Shown piece by piece: positions 51,957 to 60,555 of a stretch of DNA of 64,000 bases. Numbering within the stretch: position 1 is the first letter of the stretch; every line of letters starts with the position of its first letter. Below the pieces are notes generated by a model. It had not been told where the DNA came from and did not search any database. It saw only the letters and a program-made list of their open reading frames with translations. Both the position numbers and the translations under genes were made by a program. The stretch is taken from NCBI GenBank assembly GCA_036652795.1, contig JAVVVD010000002.1:124001-188000 (forward strand), given 5' to 3'. Origin of the DNA: JAVVVD01 sp036652795 (GTDB lineage Bacteria > Bacillota > Clostridia > Christensenellales > CAG-138).

Positions 51957-53488
51957 ATTGCTCCCTCCAGCGACACCTGCCGCCTAATACCCAGCATCAT
52001 CTCGCCAATCTTTTCATAATCGGTATCAGCAACGTCCTGCACACCCATTACGTTGCCATCGAAAAGCACGGCTATTCTATCCGACATTTCAAAAAGCTCA
52101 TCAAGATCCTCTGAAATCAACAGTATAGCCGCGCCATTATTGCGCTGTTCCATAAGGATGTCATGAATTGTATGCGTTGCGCCAATATCCAAACCGTGTA
52201 CCGGATAAGCGGCTATAATCAGCCTTGGCGCACCGCTTATCTCACGCGCAATAAGCAGTTTTTGGATATTGCCGCCAGACATCAAGCTGATTGGTTTAGA
52301 AAGCCCTGCATTTTTTATATCAAATATCTTAACGAAGCTCTCAGCCCTCTGCTGCATCAATCGCTGTGTTATAACGCCGTTATTGCTGCACGCGCCCGTA
52401 TCATAATCCCTAAGTATGGCATTTTCATATATGTTCATAGCGCTTACCAGCCCTACGCCCATGCGATCCTCAGGTATATAGGCAATACCGTTTTTAATAT
52501 TTTTCTTTGGCGAGCTCTTAGCGATGCTCTTATCCCCCATCAGCATTTCGCCGCCCGTCATTGGCCTTAGCCCCGTTATTATCTCCGCAAGCTCACGCTG
52601 ACCGTTGCCCGCCACGCCTGCAATACCCAGTATCTCGCCTTTATTAACATGTAACGAAGCATTTTTAAGACCCGGTAAGCCTCTGTCCGTATTCGCACAG
52701 GCATCCCTTAGCTTCAACACGCACTCCGGTTTTTCAAATATGGTACGAGAGCGCTTCTGAGTGCCTATCTCCCGCCCTACCATCAATGTTGTAAGCGCAT
52801 TTATATCCGTTTGCGCACTAAGCATGGATGCAATAGATTTTCCGCCGCGCAGCACCGTAATCCGGTCTGCAAAGCGCATCACCTCGCCCAGCTTATGCGT
52901 AATGAACATAACCGTTTTACCATCATCAGCCAAACAACGCAGCGCCTTAAACAGCTCGTTGGATTCCTGCGGCGTTAAGACGGCCGTTGGTTCATCCAGG
53001 ATTAGCACCTGCGCACCACGAAAAAGCAGTTTGATTATCTCCACGCGCTGTTGCTCGCCGATAGACAGCTGCCAGACCTTGGCCGCCGGATCAACATGCA
53101 GATTAAACTGCTCCGAGCATTTTTTTATTTCATTGTTCATCTTCATGCGGCTTAGAAAAAATGGGCATCGATTTGATGCGATAAATACATTTTCGGTAAC
53201 TGTAAGCGGATCGATAAGCTTAAAATGCTGATGCACCATGCCTATCCCCATATCGGCGGCACATCTGGTATTATGGACGGCGACCTTTTTCCCCTTGAAA
53301 AATATGTTGCCCTCGTTCGGATAATAGATACCTGTCAGTATATTCATAAGCGTACTCTTACCAGCGCCGTTTTCGCCTAACAGCGCGTGGATTTCGCCCT
53401 GATAAAGGCGCAGATCCACGCTGTCATTTGCTATCACACCCGGGAATCGCTTGGTTATATTTTGCATCTGCAATATCGGCAATGCCAT
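51953..53488 (-). CDS. Nucleoside ABC transporter, duplicated ATP-binding protein (NupO-like)
   Basis: A 511-residue tandem ATPase. The first domain has Walker A GENGAGKSTLMNIL, signature LSIGEQQRVEI and LILDEPTAVLTPQE. The second has the degenerate loop GVAGNGQRELAEI and the signature LMSGGNIQKLLIAREI, as usual for this group. ATG at 53488 is selected because AAGGAG precedes it by 5-6 bases; upstream in-frame codons lack a site. It lies 29 bases after the deaminase gene. Confidence 0.94.
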   Translation of the reverse strand: MALPILQMQNITKRFPGVIANDSVDLRLYQGEIHALLGENGAGKSTLMNILTGIYYPNEGNIFFKGKKVAVHNTRCAADMGIGMVHQHFKLIDPLTVTENVFIASNRCPFFLSRMKMNNEIKKCSEQFNLHVDPAAKVWQLSIGEQQRVEIIKLLFRGAQVLILDEPTAVLTPQESNELFKALRCLADDGKTVMFITHKLGEVMRFADRITVLRGGKSIASMLSAQTDINALTTLMVGREIGTQKRSRTIFEKPECVLKLRDACANTDRGLPGLKNASLHVNKGEILGIAGVAGNGQRELAEIITGLRPMTGGEMLMGDKSIAKSSPKKNIKNGIAYIPEDRMGVGLVSAMNIYENAILRDYDTGACSNNGVITQRLMQQRAESFVKIFDIKNAGLSKPISLMSGGNIQKLLIAREISGAPRLIIAAYPVHGLDIGATHTIHDILMEQRNNGAAILLISEDLDELFEMSDRIAVLFDGNVMGVQDVADTDYEKIGEMMLGIRRQVSLEGAI

Positions 53489-53517
53489 ATGCTTCTCCTT
53501 TCGGCGTTGAGTAAGTA

Positions 53518-54906
53518 TCAAAGGTTATGGAACGCATTGCAGGGCTTACGAAGCACCCTGTTGCATACCGCTTCGCCCTCGCGGGCAAGTCGGGATTCGT
53601 CAATGCGCAGCAGCATACCGTTTTTGAATACCACCTCGCCATTGACCATCGTAAGCCATACAGGTCCTGTCATGCCTGTGCGCGCCAGCACATTGCGCGG
53701 ATCGTGCAGCGTGCCCGTCATTTCAAACGTATTGGTATCAATCATAAATAGATCCGCTGCCTTGCCCACTTCAATTGACCCGATATCGGTGCGTCCAAGC
53801 GTTTTTGCACCTTCGATCGTGGCGATTTTCAAAAGGTCATAGGGCAATAGGCTGCCATTGCGTTCCTTGCTCTTTGACGCCTGCATCAGATACGCAACGC
53901 GCAGCGAGTCCAACAGATTTGATGAATCATTGGTGGCCGATCCATCACAGCCCAAGCTAACGATTATGCCGCTTCTCTGCATAGCCGGTATATCCAGCAC
54001 ATTAAACCCGCCCAGTATAGCCGGACCCGGGCAATGGGCTATGCCCATATGTGCCTCGCCCATAATTTTATATTCATAGGGCTGCACCTCCCAACCATGA
54101 GCTATCCAAACATCGTCGCCTATAAACCCAACATTCTCGCACCACTCCAACGTACGCTTGCCCCAGCGCGCGCACATTATATCGTTTTCGCCTTCGCCCA
54201 AATGCGTATGCATCCGCACACCCTTGGCACGTGCAAGTCTGACGGATTCAACAAAGGTATCTCTATAGCAATTTACGGGCTGGCATGGTGCAACGGCAAC
54301 CTGTCTCATTGAAAATGGCTTGGGATCGTGATATTTATCGATCACACGCTCACAGTCCTTAATAAATGCGTCTGTAGTTTCCAGCATATCATCGGGTATT
54401 GTGCTTCCATCGCTCGCCGGCAGCGTGTTTGTGCCGCGCCCTGCATGGAAGCGTATGCCCATTTCCTCCGCCGCCTGCATCTGCCTGTCTATTGCCTCTG
54501 TACCCGTGTGCGGCGTAAAGCAGTAATGATGGTCAAACGCCGTGGTGCATCCATGCTTGAGAAGATCTCCCATGGCCGTAAGGCTGGAATAATACACCAC
54601 GTCGCAGTCTATACGCTGAAAAATAAAGTATATCTCGCGAAGCCAGTCAACAACCGTCATATTGGGGTAATCCACAGTCCTCAGATTGCGCACAAATGTT
54701 TGAAAAAAATGATGATGCGTATTTACAAGCCCCGGATATATAAACTTATCACTGCCATCAATCACCTCTGCGTCGGCCGCGTTTATGTTTTTGCCAATCC
54801 GGCTGATAGCATTCCCCTCTATAAGAATATCCGTATTATAGTAAACGCTATCCGTGCTATCGCAGCTCACTATCGCCCTAGCATTTTTAATCAATGTCTT
54901 TGCCAT
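53518..54906 (-). CDS. Amidohydrolase, 8-oxoguanine/guanine deaminase-like
   Basis: A 462-residue metal-dependent hydrolase of the ATZ/TRZ branch. Metal ligands are seen in NTHHHFFQTFVRNL (HxH), HTHLGEG and HGWEV, and the catalytic Asp in GCDGSATND. YHDPKPFSMRQVAVAPCQP is strikingly like known 8-oxoguanine deaminases. Start ATG 54906; a TTG at 54915 closer to GGAGGG is possible. In a purine operon with xanthine dehydrogenase it probably deaminates guanine or 8-oxoguanine to (oxo)xanthine. Other aromatic amine substrates cannot be excluded. Confidence 0.85.
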   Translation of the reverse strand: MAKTLIKNARAIVSCDSTDSVYYNTDILIEGNAISRIGKNINAADAEVIDGSDKFIYPGLVNTHHHFFQTFVRNLRTVDYPNMTVVDWLREIYFIFQRIDCDVVYYSSLTAMGDLLKHGCTTAFDHHYCFTPHTGTEAIDRQMQAAEEMGIRFHAGRGTNTLPASDGSTIPDDMLETTDAFIKDCERVIDKYHDPKPFSMRQVAVAPCQPVNCYRDTFVESVRLARAKGVRMHTHLGEGENDIMCARWGKRTLEWCENVGFIGDDVWIAHGWEVQPYEYKIMGEAHMGIAHCPGPAILGGFNVLDIPAMQRSGIIVSLGCDGSATNDSSNLLDSLRVAYLMQASKSKERNGSLLPYDLLKIATIEGAKTLGRTDIGSIEVGKAADLFMIDTNTFEMTGTLHDPRNVLARTGMTGPVWLTMVNGEVVFKNGMLLRIDESRLAREGEAVCNRVLRKPCNAFHNL

Positions 54907-54952
54907 ATATCTCAATTGCCCTCCACTCATATTTACGCGCCAATCGCGCTAA

Positions 54953-55681
54953 TCACTGCCTTTTGCGAAGCACTGTATACTCAAGCACACCCGGAACATA
55001 ATATTCAAGCGACCATAATACTGGATCGCCTTCTATGTTATATCCCAGCTCGTCCATATTCAAAAGAGGTGAGCCTACCGCAACACCCATAATACCCGAA
55101 AGCATTTCATCCGCCACTACAGCATTGACTACCGTAAGATCCAGATACACATCCGTATTACAGAATTTACGTAAAAACGCAAATATCGGTTCTTCCATAT
55201 CCGCCGCTGTATAGTCGTAACGTTTAATTGTTTGAAACGATATGTGATCTATACAATATATGGCAGTTCTGCCGCTGGCCTTAACCAGCTTTGAAACCCG
55301 CAGCACCGGCGTATTTTCGCCCACTCCAAATTTCTTTGCCATTGCCGAATCGCACTGCACGGTGGATATATCCGTTATGCTTGTTTCAGGTTCATATCCC
55401 ATCGCCCGCACCCTGTCGCAAAACTCTGGTTCGAAATCCATACGCACCGGCACATCCAACACATGCTGATTTATCAGTGTGCCTATGCCCTGCCTGCGGC
55501 TGATATAGCCATCGCATTCAAGCGTTGCCATGCAATCGCGGATTAAAGTGCGGCTAACACCCATAGTTTCTGCCAGCACAGCCTCGGGCGGCAGCCTTTT
55601 TTCGTTGTTGCTTGCGTCATCCCGAATTTTTTTAAGGAGCGCCTGTCGTATCATCTTCGTATCCTGTAATTTTTCATCCAT
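54953..55681 (-). CDS. GntR family regulator, HutC/UTRA subfamily
   Basis: A 242-residue regulator. The N-terminal winged helix-turn-helix (LPPEAVLAETMGVSRTLIRDCMATLECDGYISRRQGIGT) is followed by a UTRA ligand-binding domain (VLRVSKLVKASGRTAIYCIDHISF, PLLNMDELGYNIEGDPVLWSLEYYVP). It lies inside the purine operon between the xanthine dehydrogenase and deaminase genes, 2 bases after the Fe-S subunit. It most likely represses the operon and senses a purine or nucleoside; the dyad at 59536-59550 is a candidate binding site. Confidence 0.92.
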   Translation of the reverse strand: MDEKLQDTKMIRQALLKKIRDDASNNEKRLPPEAVLAETMGVSRTLIRDCMATLECDGYISRRQGIGTLINQHVLDVPVRMDFEPEFCDRVRAMGYEPETSITDISTVQCDSAMAKKFGVGENTPVLRVSKLVKASGRTAIYCIDHISFQTIKRYDYTAADMEEPIFAFLRKFCNTDVYLDLTVVNAVVADEMLSGIMGVAVGSPLLNMDELGYNIEGDPVLWSLEYYVPGVLEYTVLRKRQ

Positions 55682-55683
55682 AG

Positions 55684-56160
55684 CTACACGTCCTCCTCCC
55701 CGCAGCCAACCACACTGGCAATTGCGTTTACAATGTTCTCATATCCCGTGCAGCGGCACAGATGCCCTGAAATCCGCTTGCGTATCTCCCCGCGCGTATA
55801 TGTTTTTCCGCTATTTACCATTTCAACGCCGGCCATTATCAGGCCAGGTGTACAAAACCCGCATTGCACGGCCGCTTCGTCTATAAACGCCTGCTGTAAT
55901 GGATGCAAAATGCCATCCTTCGCAAGGCCTTCCAGCGTGAGTACATCGCACCCATTCGCCCACATCGAAAGATACATGCATGTATTTGTCGCCCTACCGT
56001 CAATAAGCACGGTGCATGCACCACATTCGCCTGCTTCGCATCCCTTTTTAACGCTCTTTAATCCCAATCGTTCCCGCAGCGTATCCGCCAGCGATTCACG
56101 CTCATCCACGGCGATTTCGATGTTGCTTCCGTTGACCCGCATAGTAATGGTTTTAAGCAT
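55684..56160 (-). CDS. xdhC: Xanthine dehydrogenase, 2Fe-2S subunit
   Basis: A 158-residue iron-sulfur subunit of the molybdenum hydroxylase. CEAGECGACTVLIDGRATNTC gives the plant-type [2Fe-2S] ligands and CGFCTPG with CRCTGY those of the second cluster in the helical domain. Its start overlaps the FAD-subunit stop by 8 bases. Symbol follows the XdhABC convention; naming differs between species. Confidence 0.95.
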   Translation of the reverse strand: MLKTITMRVNGSNIEIAVDERESLADTLRERLGLKSVKKGCEAGECGACTVLIDGRATNTCMYLSMWANGCDVLTLEGLAKDGILHPLQQAFIDEAAVQCGFCTPGLIMAGVEMVNSGKTYTRGEIRKRISGHLCRCTGYENIVNAIASVVGCGEEDV

Positions 56161-57040
56161 TTACATTTCCCCCCGCACGCTTGATAGCCTCCACCGCCGC
56201 CCGCATGGCCAGCTCAGCCGCAATATGCAAACGAAATTCCTTTGAAGCGCGCCAGCTATCCCTGGGCGATAGTTCGCGCGGCGCTTCTTTTCCTATCATA
56301 GCAATAAGGGCATCGTCCACTCGCATACCTGTCGCCTTATTTTCAAGCACGTTGCAACGCACCGGCGTCGGTGCCGCCACAGTAAACGCTATGCGCATCT
56401 GCGCCACGCACAGTTTTTCGCTATCCAGCTTCACGCCCACCGCGCAGCCCAACGTTGCAATCTCCATTGCATTGCGCTTCCCGAATTTCAGATACCGTGC
56501 GCCCAAGCCGCTGTAGCTTTCAGATTTGATCACTATTGCTGTAAGCACGTCGTCGTGCCGCAATACCGTTTTGCCCGGCCCAATATAAAAATCATGTATC
56601 GACACCAACCGTTCACCGCTGATACCTTCAACCACTAACTCGGCATCAAGCACCTTGAGCATTGCGGCACTGTCTGCGCTCACAGCGCCATTACAGACAT
56701 TTCCGCCAATGCTGGCCATATTGCGTATCTCCGGCCCACCCACCAGCTCACACGCCTCTGCAAGCGCCGGAATGTGCGCACGGATAATTTCATTTTCACT
56801 TATATCACGAAAGCATGCGGCAGCGCCTATGCGTATTTGCCCATCGGCACAAAGCTTGATCTCCCTAAGCTCGTTTAGCCTTAATATGCTTACCAGCTTA
56901 CATCCCGTCACCTTGCGAGCCCTTAGTTTAATCAGCAGATCCGTTCCTCCGCATATAATTGCCGCAGTTTGATCTTCGTGCATAGCCCGCACCGCGTCTG
57001 CAGCGCTTTTGGCCTGATAAAAACCGACTATATCAAACAT
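56153..57040 (-). CDS. xdhB: Xanthine dehydrogenase, FAD-binding subunit
   Basis: A 295-residue flavoprotein of the CoxM/XdhB type. IICGGTDLLIKLRARK is the first FAD loop and NMASIGGNVCNGAVSADSA the second. GSGKT-like features are absent, as expected. ATG 57040 follows an adjacent GTG at 57043; GGGAGG precedes both. It overlaps the Mo-subunit stop. Confidence 0.94.
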   Translation of the reverse strand: MFDIVGFYQAKSAADAVRAMHEDQTAAIICGGTDLLIKLRARKVTGCKLVSILRLNELREIKLCADGQIRIGAAACFRDISENEIIRAHIPALAEACELVGGPEIRNMASIGGNVCNGAVSADSAAMLKVLDAELVVEGISGERLVSIHDFYIGPGKTVLRHDDVLTAIVIKSESYSGLGARYLKFGKRNAMEIATLGCAVGVKLDSEKLCVAQMRIAFTVAAPTPVRCNVLENKATGMRVDDALIAMIGKEAPRELSPRDSWRASKEFRLHIAAELAMRAAVEAIKRAGGNVNA

Positions 57041-59390
57041 CACATCTATCCTCCCGTGCCAATATACCCGCCTCGGTAAACGCCTTAATCAGCCGCTGAG
57101 GCGTCATTGGGAGTTCATTTATCGCCACACCTGTTGCGTGCAACACCGCATTGCGTATTGCAGGCGCTATCGGTATTGCAGGCGGCTCCCCCAACGATTT
57201 ATTGCCAAATGGGCCGCGTGGATCGCTTGCTTCGATAAAAGCGGATTCTATCTTGGGCATGTCCATAGCCGTTGGTATCTTATAATCCAATAAATTGTTG
57301 TTGCGCATCTGTCCCGAAATCGGGTCAAACAGCAGTTCCTCCATCAGCGCATAGCCTATGCCCATAGCAACCCCGCCATGCACCTGCGCCCTCGCCAATT
57401 CCGGGTTGATTATTTTTCCGCTGTCCAGCACACATACGATGCGCTTTACATCAACGCGCCCTAGCGGCATGTCCACCTCTACATCCGCAAAGCAAACGCC
57501 AAATGAATACGCATTATCCCGCATACAATATGTGGACTCAGCTGTAATGTGCCGGCTATTTTTCATATCGTAAAGTGAATTTACCGCAACATCCGCTATT
57601 GTGCAGAGAACCTCGCCGCTTTTACGCACGCAGATGCCCGCTTCGCTAAGCTCCAGCTCTGCCTGCTCCATACCGTATTTCTCTGACGCAAATACAAGTA
57701 TCTTATCCCTTAGTATTTCAGCCGTCTGCTTAACGGCGCTGCCACCCACAAATGTTTGGCGGGATGCGTAGGCACCGCTGTCGTATGGCGTAATATCCGT
57801 ATCCTGATCCGATATGACGTATATTTTATCCTCGGGTATTTTCAGCACCTCGGACGCAATCTGGGCAAGCGCCGTATCTGAGCCCTGACCTATCTCTGTA
57901 GCGCCCACTTGGATCTGTATGCTGCCATTTTGATTCAAAACAATTCTTGAAGATGCCGTCTCCAGCGAGATCGGCGCAATTCCAGTAGTGTATATATATA
58001 TGGCCGCGCCGATTCCACGGCGAAGGCTGCCGGTGTTTGTTTTGCTATAAATACTGCGTTTTCGCTCGTAATCGGCCATGTCTTTTCCCTTTTCTATGCA
58101 CTCCACAAGGCCGTTGCTCATGCATTTCACGCCGTTAAACGGATCTACAAAATCCGGCCGCGTCATATGCTTTATTCGCAATTCCAATGGATCTTCACCA
58201 AGTCGAAGGGCCAATTCATCCATATGCGCTTCCATAGCAAAGTCTATCTGTGGTATGCCGTAGCCGCGCATAGCGCCACCGCTAGGTTTGTTTGTATATA
58301 CCGAACGTGAGGCTGCAACATGCCAATCGCTTGCGTACAGATATTCAAAATTAGTAATGGCATTGGCGGCAATCGCATGTCCGTGCGCTGCATAGCTGCC
58401 CTGTTCGCAGTCCATTTCCGCCTGTCGCAGTTTGAAATGTCCATCACCATACACGCTTTTTAGCTGAATCTCCATGCCATGGCGTGTTCTGCTATTTACA
58501 AAAGTCTCTTCCCTTGTCATCATGAACGCCACGCATCTGCCACCAAGCTTTTGCGTAAGATATGCGGCAAGCGGCTCGCAATAAAGATCCTGTTTATTTC
58601 CAAAAGCGCCGCCCACATATGGCTTTATTACGCGTATATCGCCCATTGGGTAGTCCAACACTTCAGCCACAATGCGTCTGGCAATATGCGGCACTTGCGT
58701 AGCCGTAACTATATTTATCCGTTTTCCTTCCATGTAAGCAAAACATGATATGTTTTCAATATGACATGCATGAACCTGCGGCACACGATAGATCGCATTA
58801 AATATTTTTGACGCTGATGCCTCGCCGTTGGTTTCCATTGCGGCCTGCGCATATTGCTCCATGCCGCCAACGCCGATAGCCTCCAGCTTGCCGTTATTAA
58901 CGGCGTAGTCCAATCCAGCAAAAACGTTGCTCTCAAAGCATTCCGGATGCAGCGGCTCTGCATGTATCGCCGCATCAATCGACATGGATGGCGCATATTC
59001 CGTGTATGTCACCTTGATCAGCTCCAGCGCCTTTTGCGCCGTCAAGGCATCCGAAGCAACTACCACCGCTATATCATCGCCGTAGTAGCGTACGCGGCGC
59101 GTAAGCATCTGTCTATCCGGAATATCTCGATGTGAAGCATCCAAACAATAGGGATGGCCCGGCGTGGTATACCGCCTGTCCGGCACATCAAAGCAGGTTG
59201 CAATATATTCAACGCCCTGCAATGCGCGTGCCGCCGACGTATCAATTGCTATCACAAGCCCGTTGGCAATGGTGCTATGCAGCACCTTTGCCGTTAGTGC
59301 GCCCGCAGGCAGCATATCCTCGGCATAGCGTGCCGTACCCATCACCTTCGCCAAAGCATCCTGGCGTTTAACCGGTTTGCCTATACCCAC
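57033..59390 (-). CDS. xdhA: Xanthine dehydrogenase, molybdopterin-binding catalytic subunit
   Basis: A 785-residue Mo-cofactor subunit that hydroxylates hypoxanthine/xanthine. The start is GTG at 59390 with AGGGTGAG upstream, giving the family opening GKPVKRQDALAKVMGTARYAEDM. PYVGGAFGNKQDLY, GGAMRGYGIPQ, QVGATEIGQGSDTALAQI and SLGEPPAIP (the last with the catalytic Glu) are conserved Mo-site motifs. It leads a nine-gene operon ending at 48727. Other purine or aldehyde substrates are possible, but neighbours favour purines. Confidence 0.93.
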   Translation of the reverse strand: MGIGKPVKRQDALAKVMGTARYAEDMLPAGALTAKVLHSTIANGLVIAIDTSAARALQGVEYIATCFDVPDRRYTTPGHPYCLDASHRDIPDRQMLTRRVRYYGDDIAVVVASDALTAQKALELIKVTYTEYAPSMSIDAAIHAEPLHPECFESNVFAGLDYAVNNGKLEAIGVGGMEQYAQAAMETNGEASASKIFNAIYRVPQVHACHIENISCFAYMEGKRINIVTATQVPHIARRIVAEVLDYPMGDIRVIKPYVGGAFGNKQDLYCEPLAAYLTQKLGGRCVAFMMTREETFVNSRTRHGMEIQLKSVYGDGHFKLRQAEMDCEQGSYAAHGHAIAANAITNFEYLYASDWHVAASRSVYTNKPSGGAMRGYGIPQIDFAMEAHMDELALRLGEDPLELRIKHMTRPDFVDPFNGVKCMSNGLVECIEKGKDMADYERKRSIYSKTNTGSLRRGIGAAIYIYTTGIAPISLETASSRIVLNQNGSIQIQVGATEIGQGSDTALAQIASEVLKIPEDKIYVISDQDTDITPYDSGAYASRQTFVGGSAVKQTAEILRDKILVFASEKYGMEQAELELSEAGICVRKSGEVLCTIADVAVNSLYDMKNSRHITAESTYCMRDNAYSFGVCFADVEVDMPLGRVDVKRIVCVLDSGKIINPELARAQVHGGVAMGIGYALMEELLFDPISGQMRNNNLLDYKIPTAMDMPKIESAFIEASDPRGPFGNKSLGEPPAIPIAPAIRNAVLHATGVAINELPMTPQRLIKAFTEAGILAREDRCDV

Positions 59391-59504
59391 ACGCTCACCC
59401 TATGCAATGCCCCCGCATTACACGTCCCTTTCATCTTTATGAAAACAACACAGCTTGTATCAACGGTTCAGTTCTGTTGTTGATTCGTTTCAATGGTATG
59501 ACCT

Positions 59505-59534
59505 ATTTTAATATGCATGCTATTTATTTGTCAA
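59505..59534 (-). promoter_or_regulatory. Promoter of the purine operon
   Basis: Minus strand TTGACA (59529-59534), an 18-base spacer, TAAAAT (59505-59510), giving a leader of about 108 bases before xdhA. Confidence 0.7.
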
Positions 59535-59535
59535 G

Positions 59536-59550
59536 TATACATTATGTACA
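59536..59550. promoter_or_regulatory. Candidate GntR/UTRA operator upstream of the purine operon promoter
   Basis: TATACAT-T-ATGTACA is a 7+1+7 dyad with one mismatch that abuts the -35 box and contains GTATAC. HutC-type regulators bind GT-N-TA...AC palindromes of this kind; the link to the regulator at 54953 is inferred. Confidence 0.5.
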
Positions 59551-59602
59551 ATGTGATTTGATCCATTATAGCTATCCAATGCATAGCAACAGGCTAAATT
59601 GA

Positions 59603-59646
59603 TGATGGGCTGCAATTGTTTGTATTTGCAGCCCATCAATATTTTT
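59603..59646 (+). terminator. Strong hairpin with T-run on the plus strand
   Basis: A perfect 13-base stem, TGATGGGCTGCAA (59603-59615) and TTGCAGCCCATCA (59626-59638), followed by ATATTTTT on the plus strand. On the minus strand it separates the Spo0A-like gene from the purine promoter and could be a weaker stop there. Confidence 0.65.
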
Positions 59647-59775
59647 CAACAGCATTATCGTTATATAATGCTTGACTTAAAAAGATTATAAATTCAGTAG
59701 CCCGCTACTGTCTAGCTTTGGAGGTGAGTTTTACATTGAAGGCGCTATTTTCAGGCGGCAACGCGCAGTACGGTT

Positions 59776-60147
59776 TTAATTTGCAATTGATAAAAAATCT
59801 GTCGTCTTTATACGTTTATGGCGCAAGCATTCCGTCATCACCGCTATGAATTCGCAGTTTGTCGGAACATAGTTAAGATCATAATCGCCAAACATCAGCA
59901 TCAGCCTTTGTCTGTTACCGCTTTCCCATGTGCGTTTTATGGCAAAACGGATGCTGCGCTCTATCGATGTGACGCTCACACTGAATTCGTCTGCAACAGA
60001 CCTATACAGCACACAAGATACACGATGCACATACTCAGGCTTTTCACTTGTCATCGTCAATATATGGAGCATATACGAGTATCCCCTATACCTAGGGTGC
60101 ATACCGATTGCCCTCAATATATCCGCGGCATATGTATTACAATTCAT
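59776..60147 (-). CDS. Stand-alone Spo0A C-terminal DNA-binding domain protein 1
   Basis: A 123-residue protein equal to the Spo0A effector domain without a receiver. ILRAIGMHPRYRGYSYMLHIL corresponds to the first helices. The recognition area is VADEFSVSVTSIERSIRFAIKRTWESGN, matching Spo0A's VERAIRHAIEVAW segment. PTNCEFIAVMTECL matches the PTNSEFIAM end. AGGGGGG lies 6-7 bases before ATG. With no receiver it cannot be phosphorylated like Spo0A. It may compete for 0A boxes or act on its own sites. It is paralogous to the protein at 60556. Confidence 0.88.
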   Translation of the reverse strand: MNCNTYAADILRAIGMHPRYRGYSYMLHILTMTSEKPEYVHRVSCVLYRSVADEFSVSVTSIERSIRFAIKRTWESGNRQRLMLMFGDYDLNYVPTNCEFIAVMTECLRHKRIKTTDFLSIAN

Positions 60148-60555
60148 TATCGTTCCCCCCCTAGCTTCGCCAATTCACAGGCCTTAGTATATACCATATT
60201 CTGTCACATTGCAACATATGTTTGCAATATTATTATTGTTATTTATTTACTTATCGATAATTGTTATCTCTGCTGTTTTAGTGTGTTTATCGCTATCTCT
60301 CTATGGTTGTATGCGTAATTCGATGTGTTCCATGTTTGTTAAGTAATCTTAAGGCTCTTAATAAGAATAATATAAAGATATTATAGTGTAAATAAAATTA
60401 TGTTCGCAGCCACAGTGTGGTCTTGCTTGCGCTAGCGGTATGCATAACAAATCTTAATGCACATAAGCACGATACAATATGCATTTTCATTTATGCAGCT
60501 ATATTAATCTGCTATGTGATTTTTGCAATGTATGCGCACAAGATGAATTCCTTAT
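60148..60555. other. AT-rich region between the two Spo0A-like genes
   Basis: About 400 bases with no supported gene. A plus ORF at 60417-60617 encodes a hydrophobic peptide but overlaps the neighbouring gene and has no binding site. No exact TGNCGAA-type 0A box was found by eye. Confidence 0.55.

Larger units (their letters stand above)
59391..59775. other. Leader and promoter region of the purine operon
   Basis: 385 bases that hold a promoter, a dyad, a leader of about 108 bases and a strong hairpin (59603-59638), listed separately. A guanine-type purine riboswitch core is not recognisable. A 37-codon plus-strand ORF at 59736 is not credible. Confidence 0.65.

Noticed and set aside
59391..59500. 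Purine (guanine-type) riboswitch in the xanthine dehydrogenase leader
   Set aside because: The conserved core sequences of that aptamer are not found by eye; the leader shows only minor self-complementarity.
59736..59849. 37-codon TTG ORF with an upstream GGAGGTG
   Set aside because: Too short, antisense to a real gene and without promoter; kept only as part of a finding on possible antisense activity.
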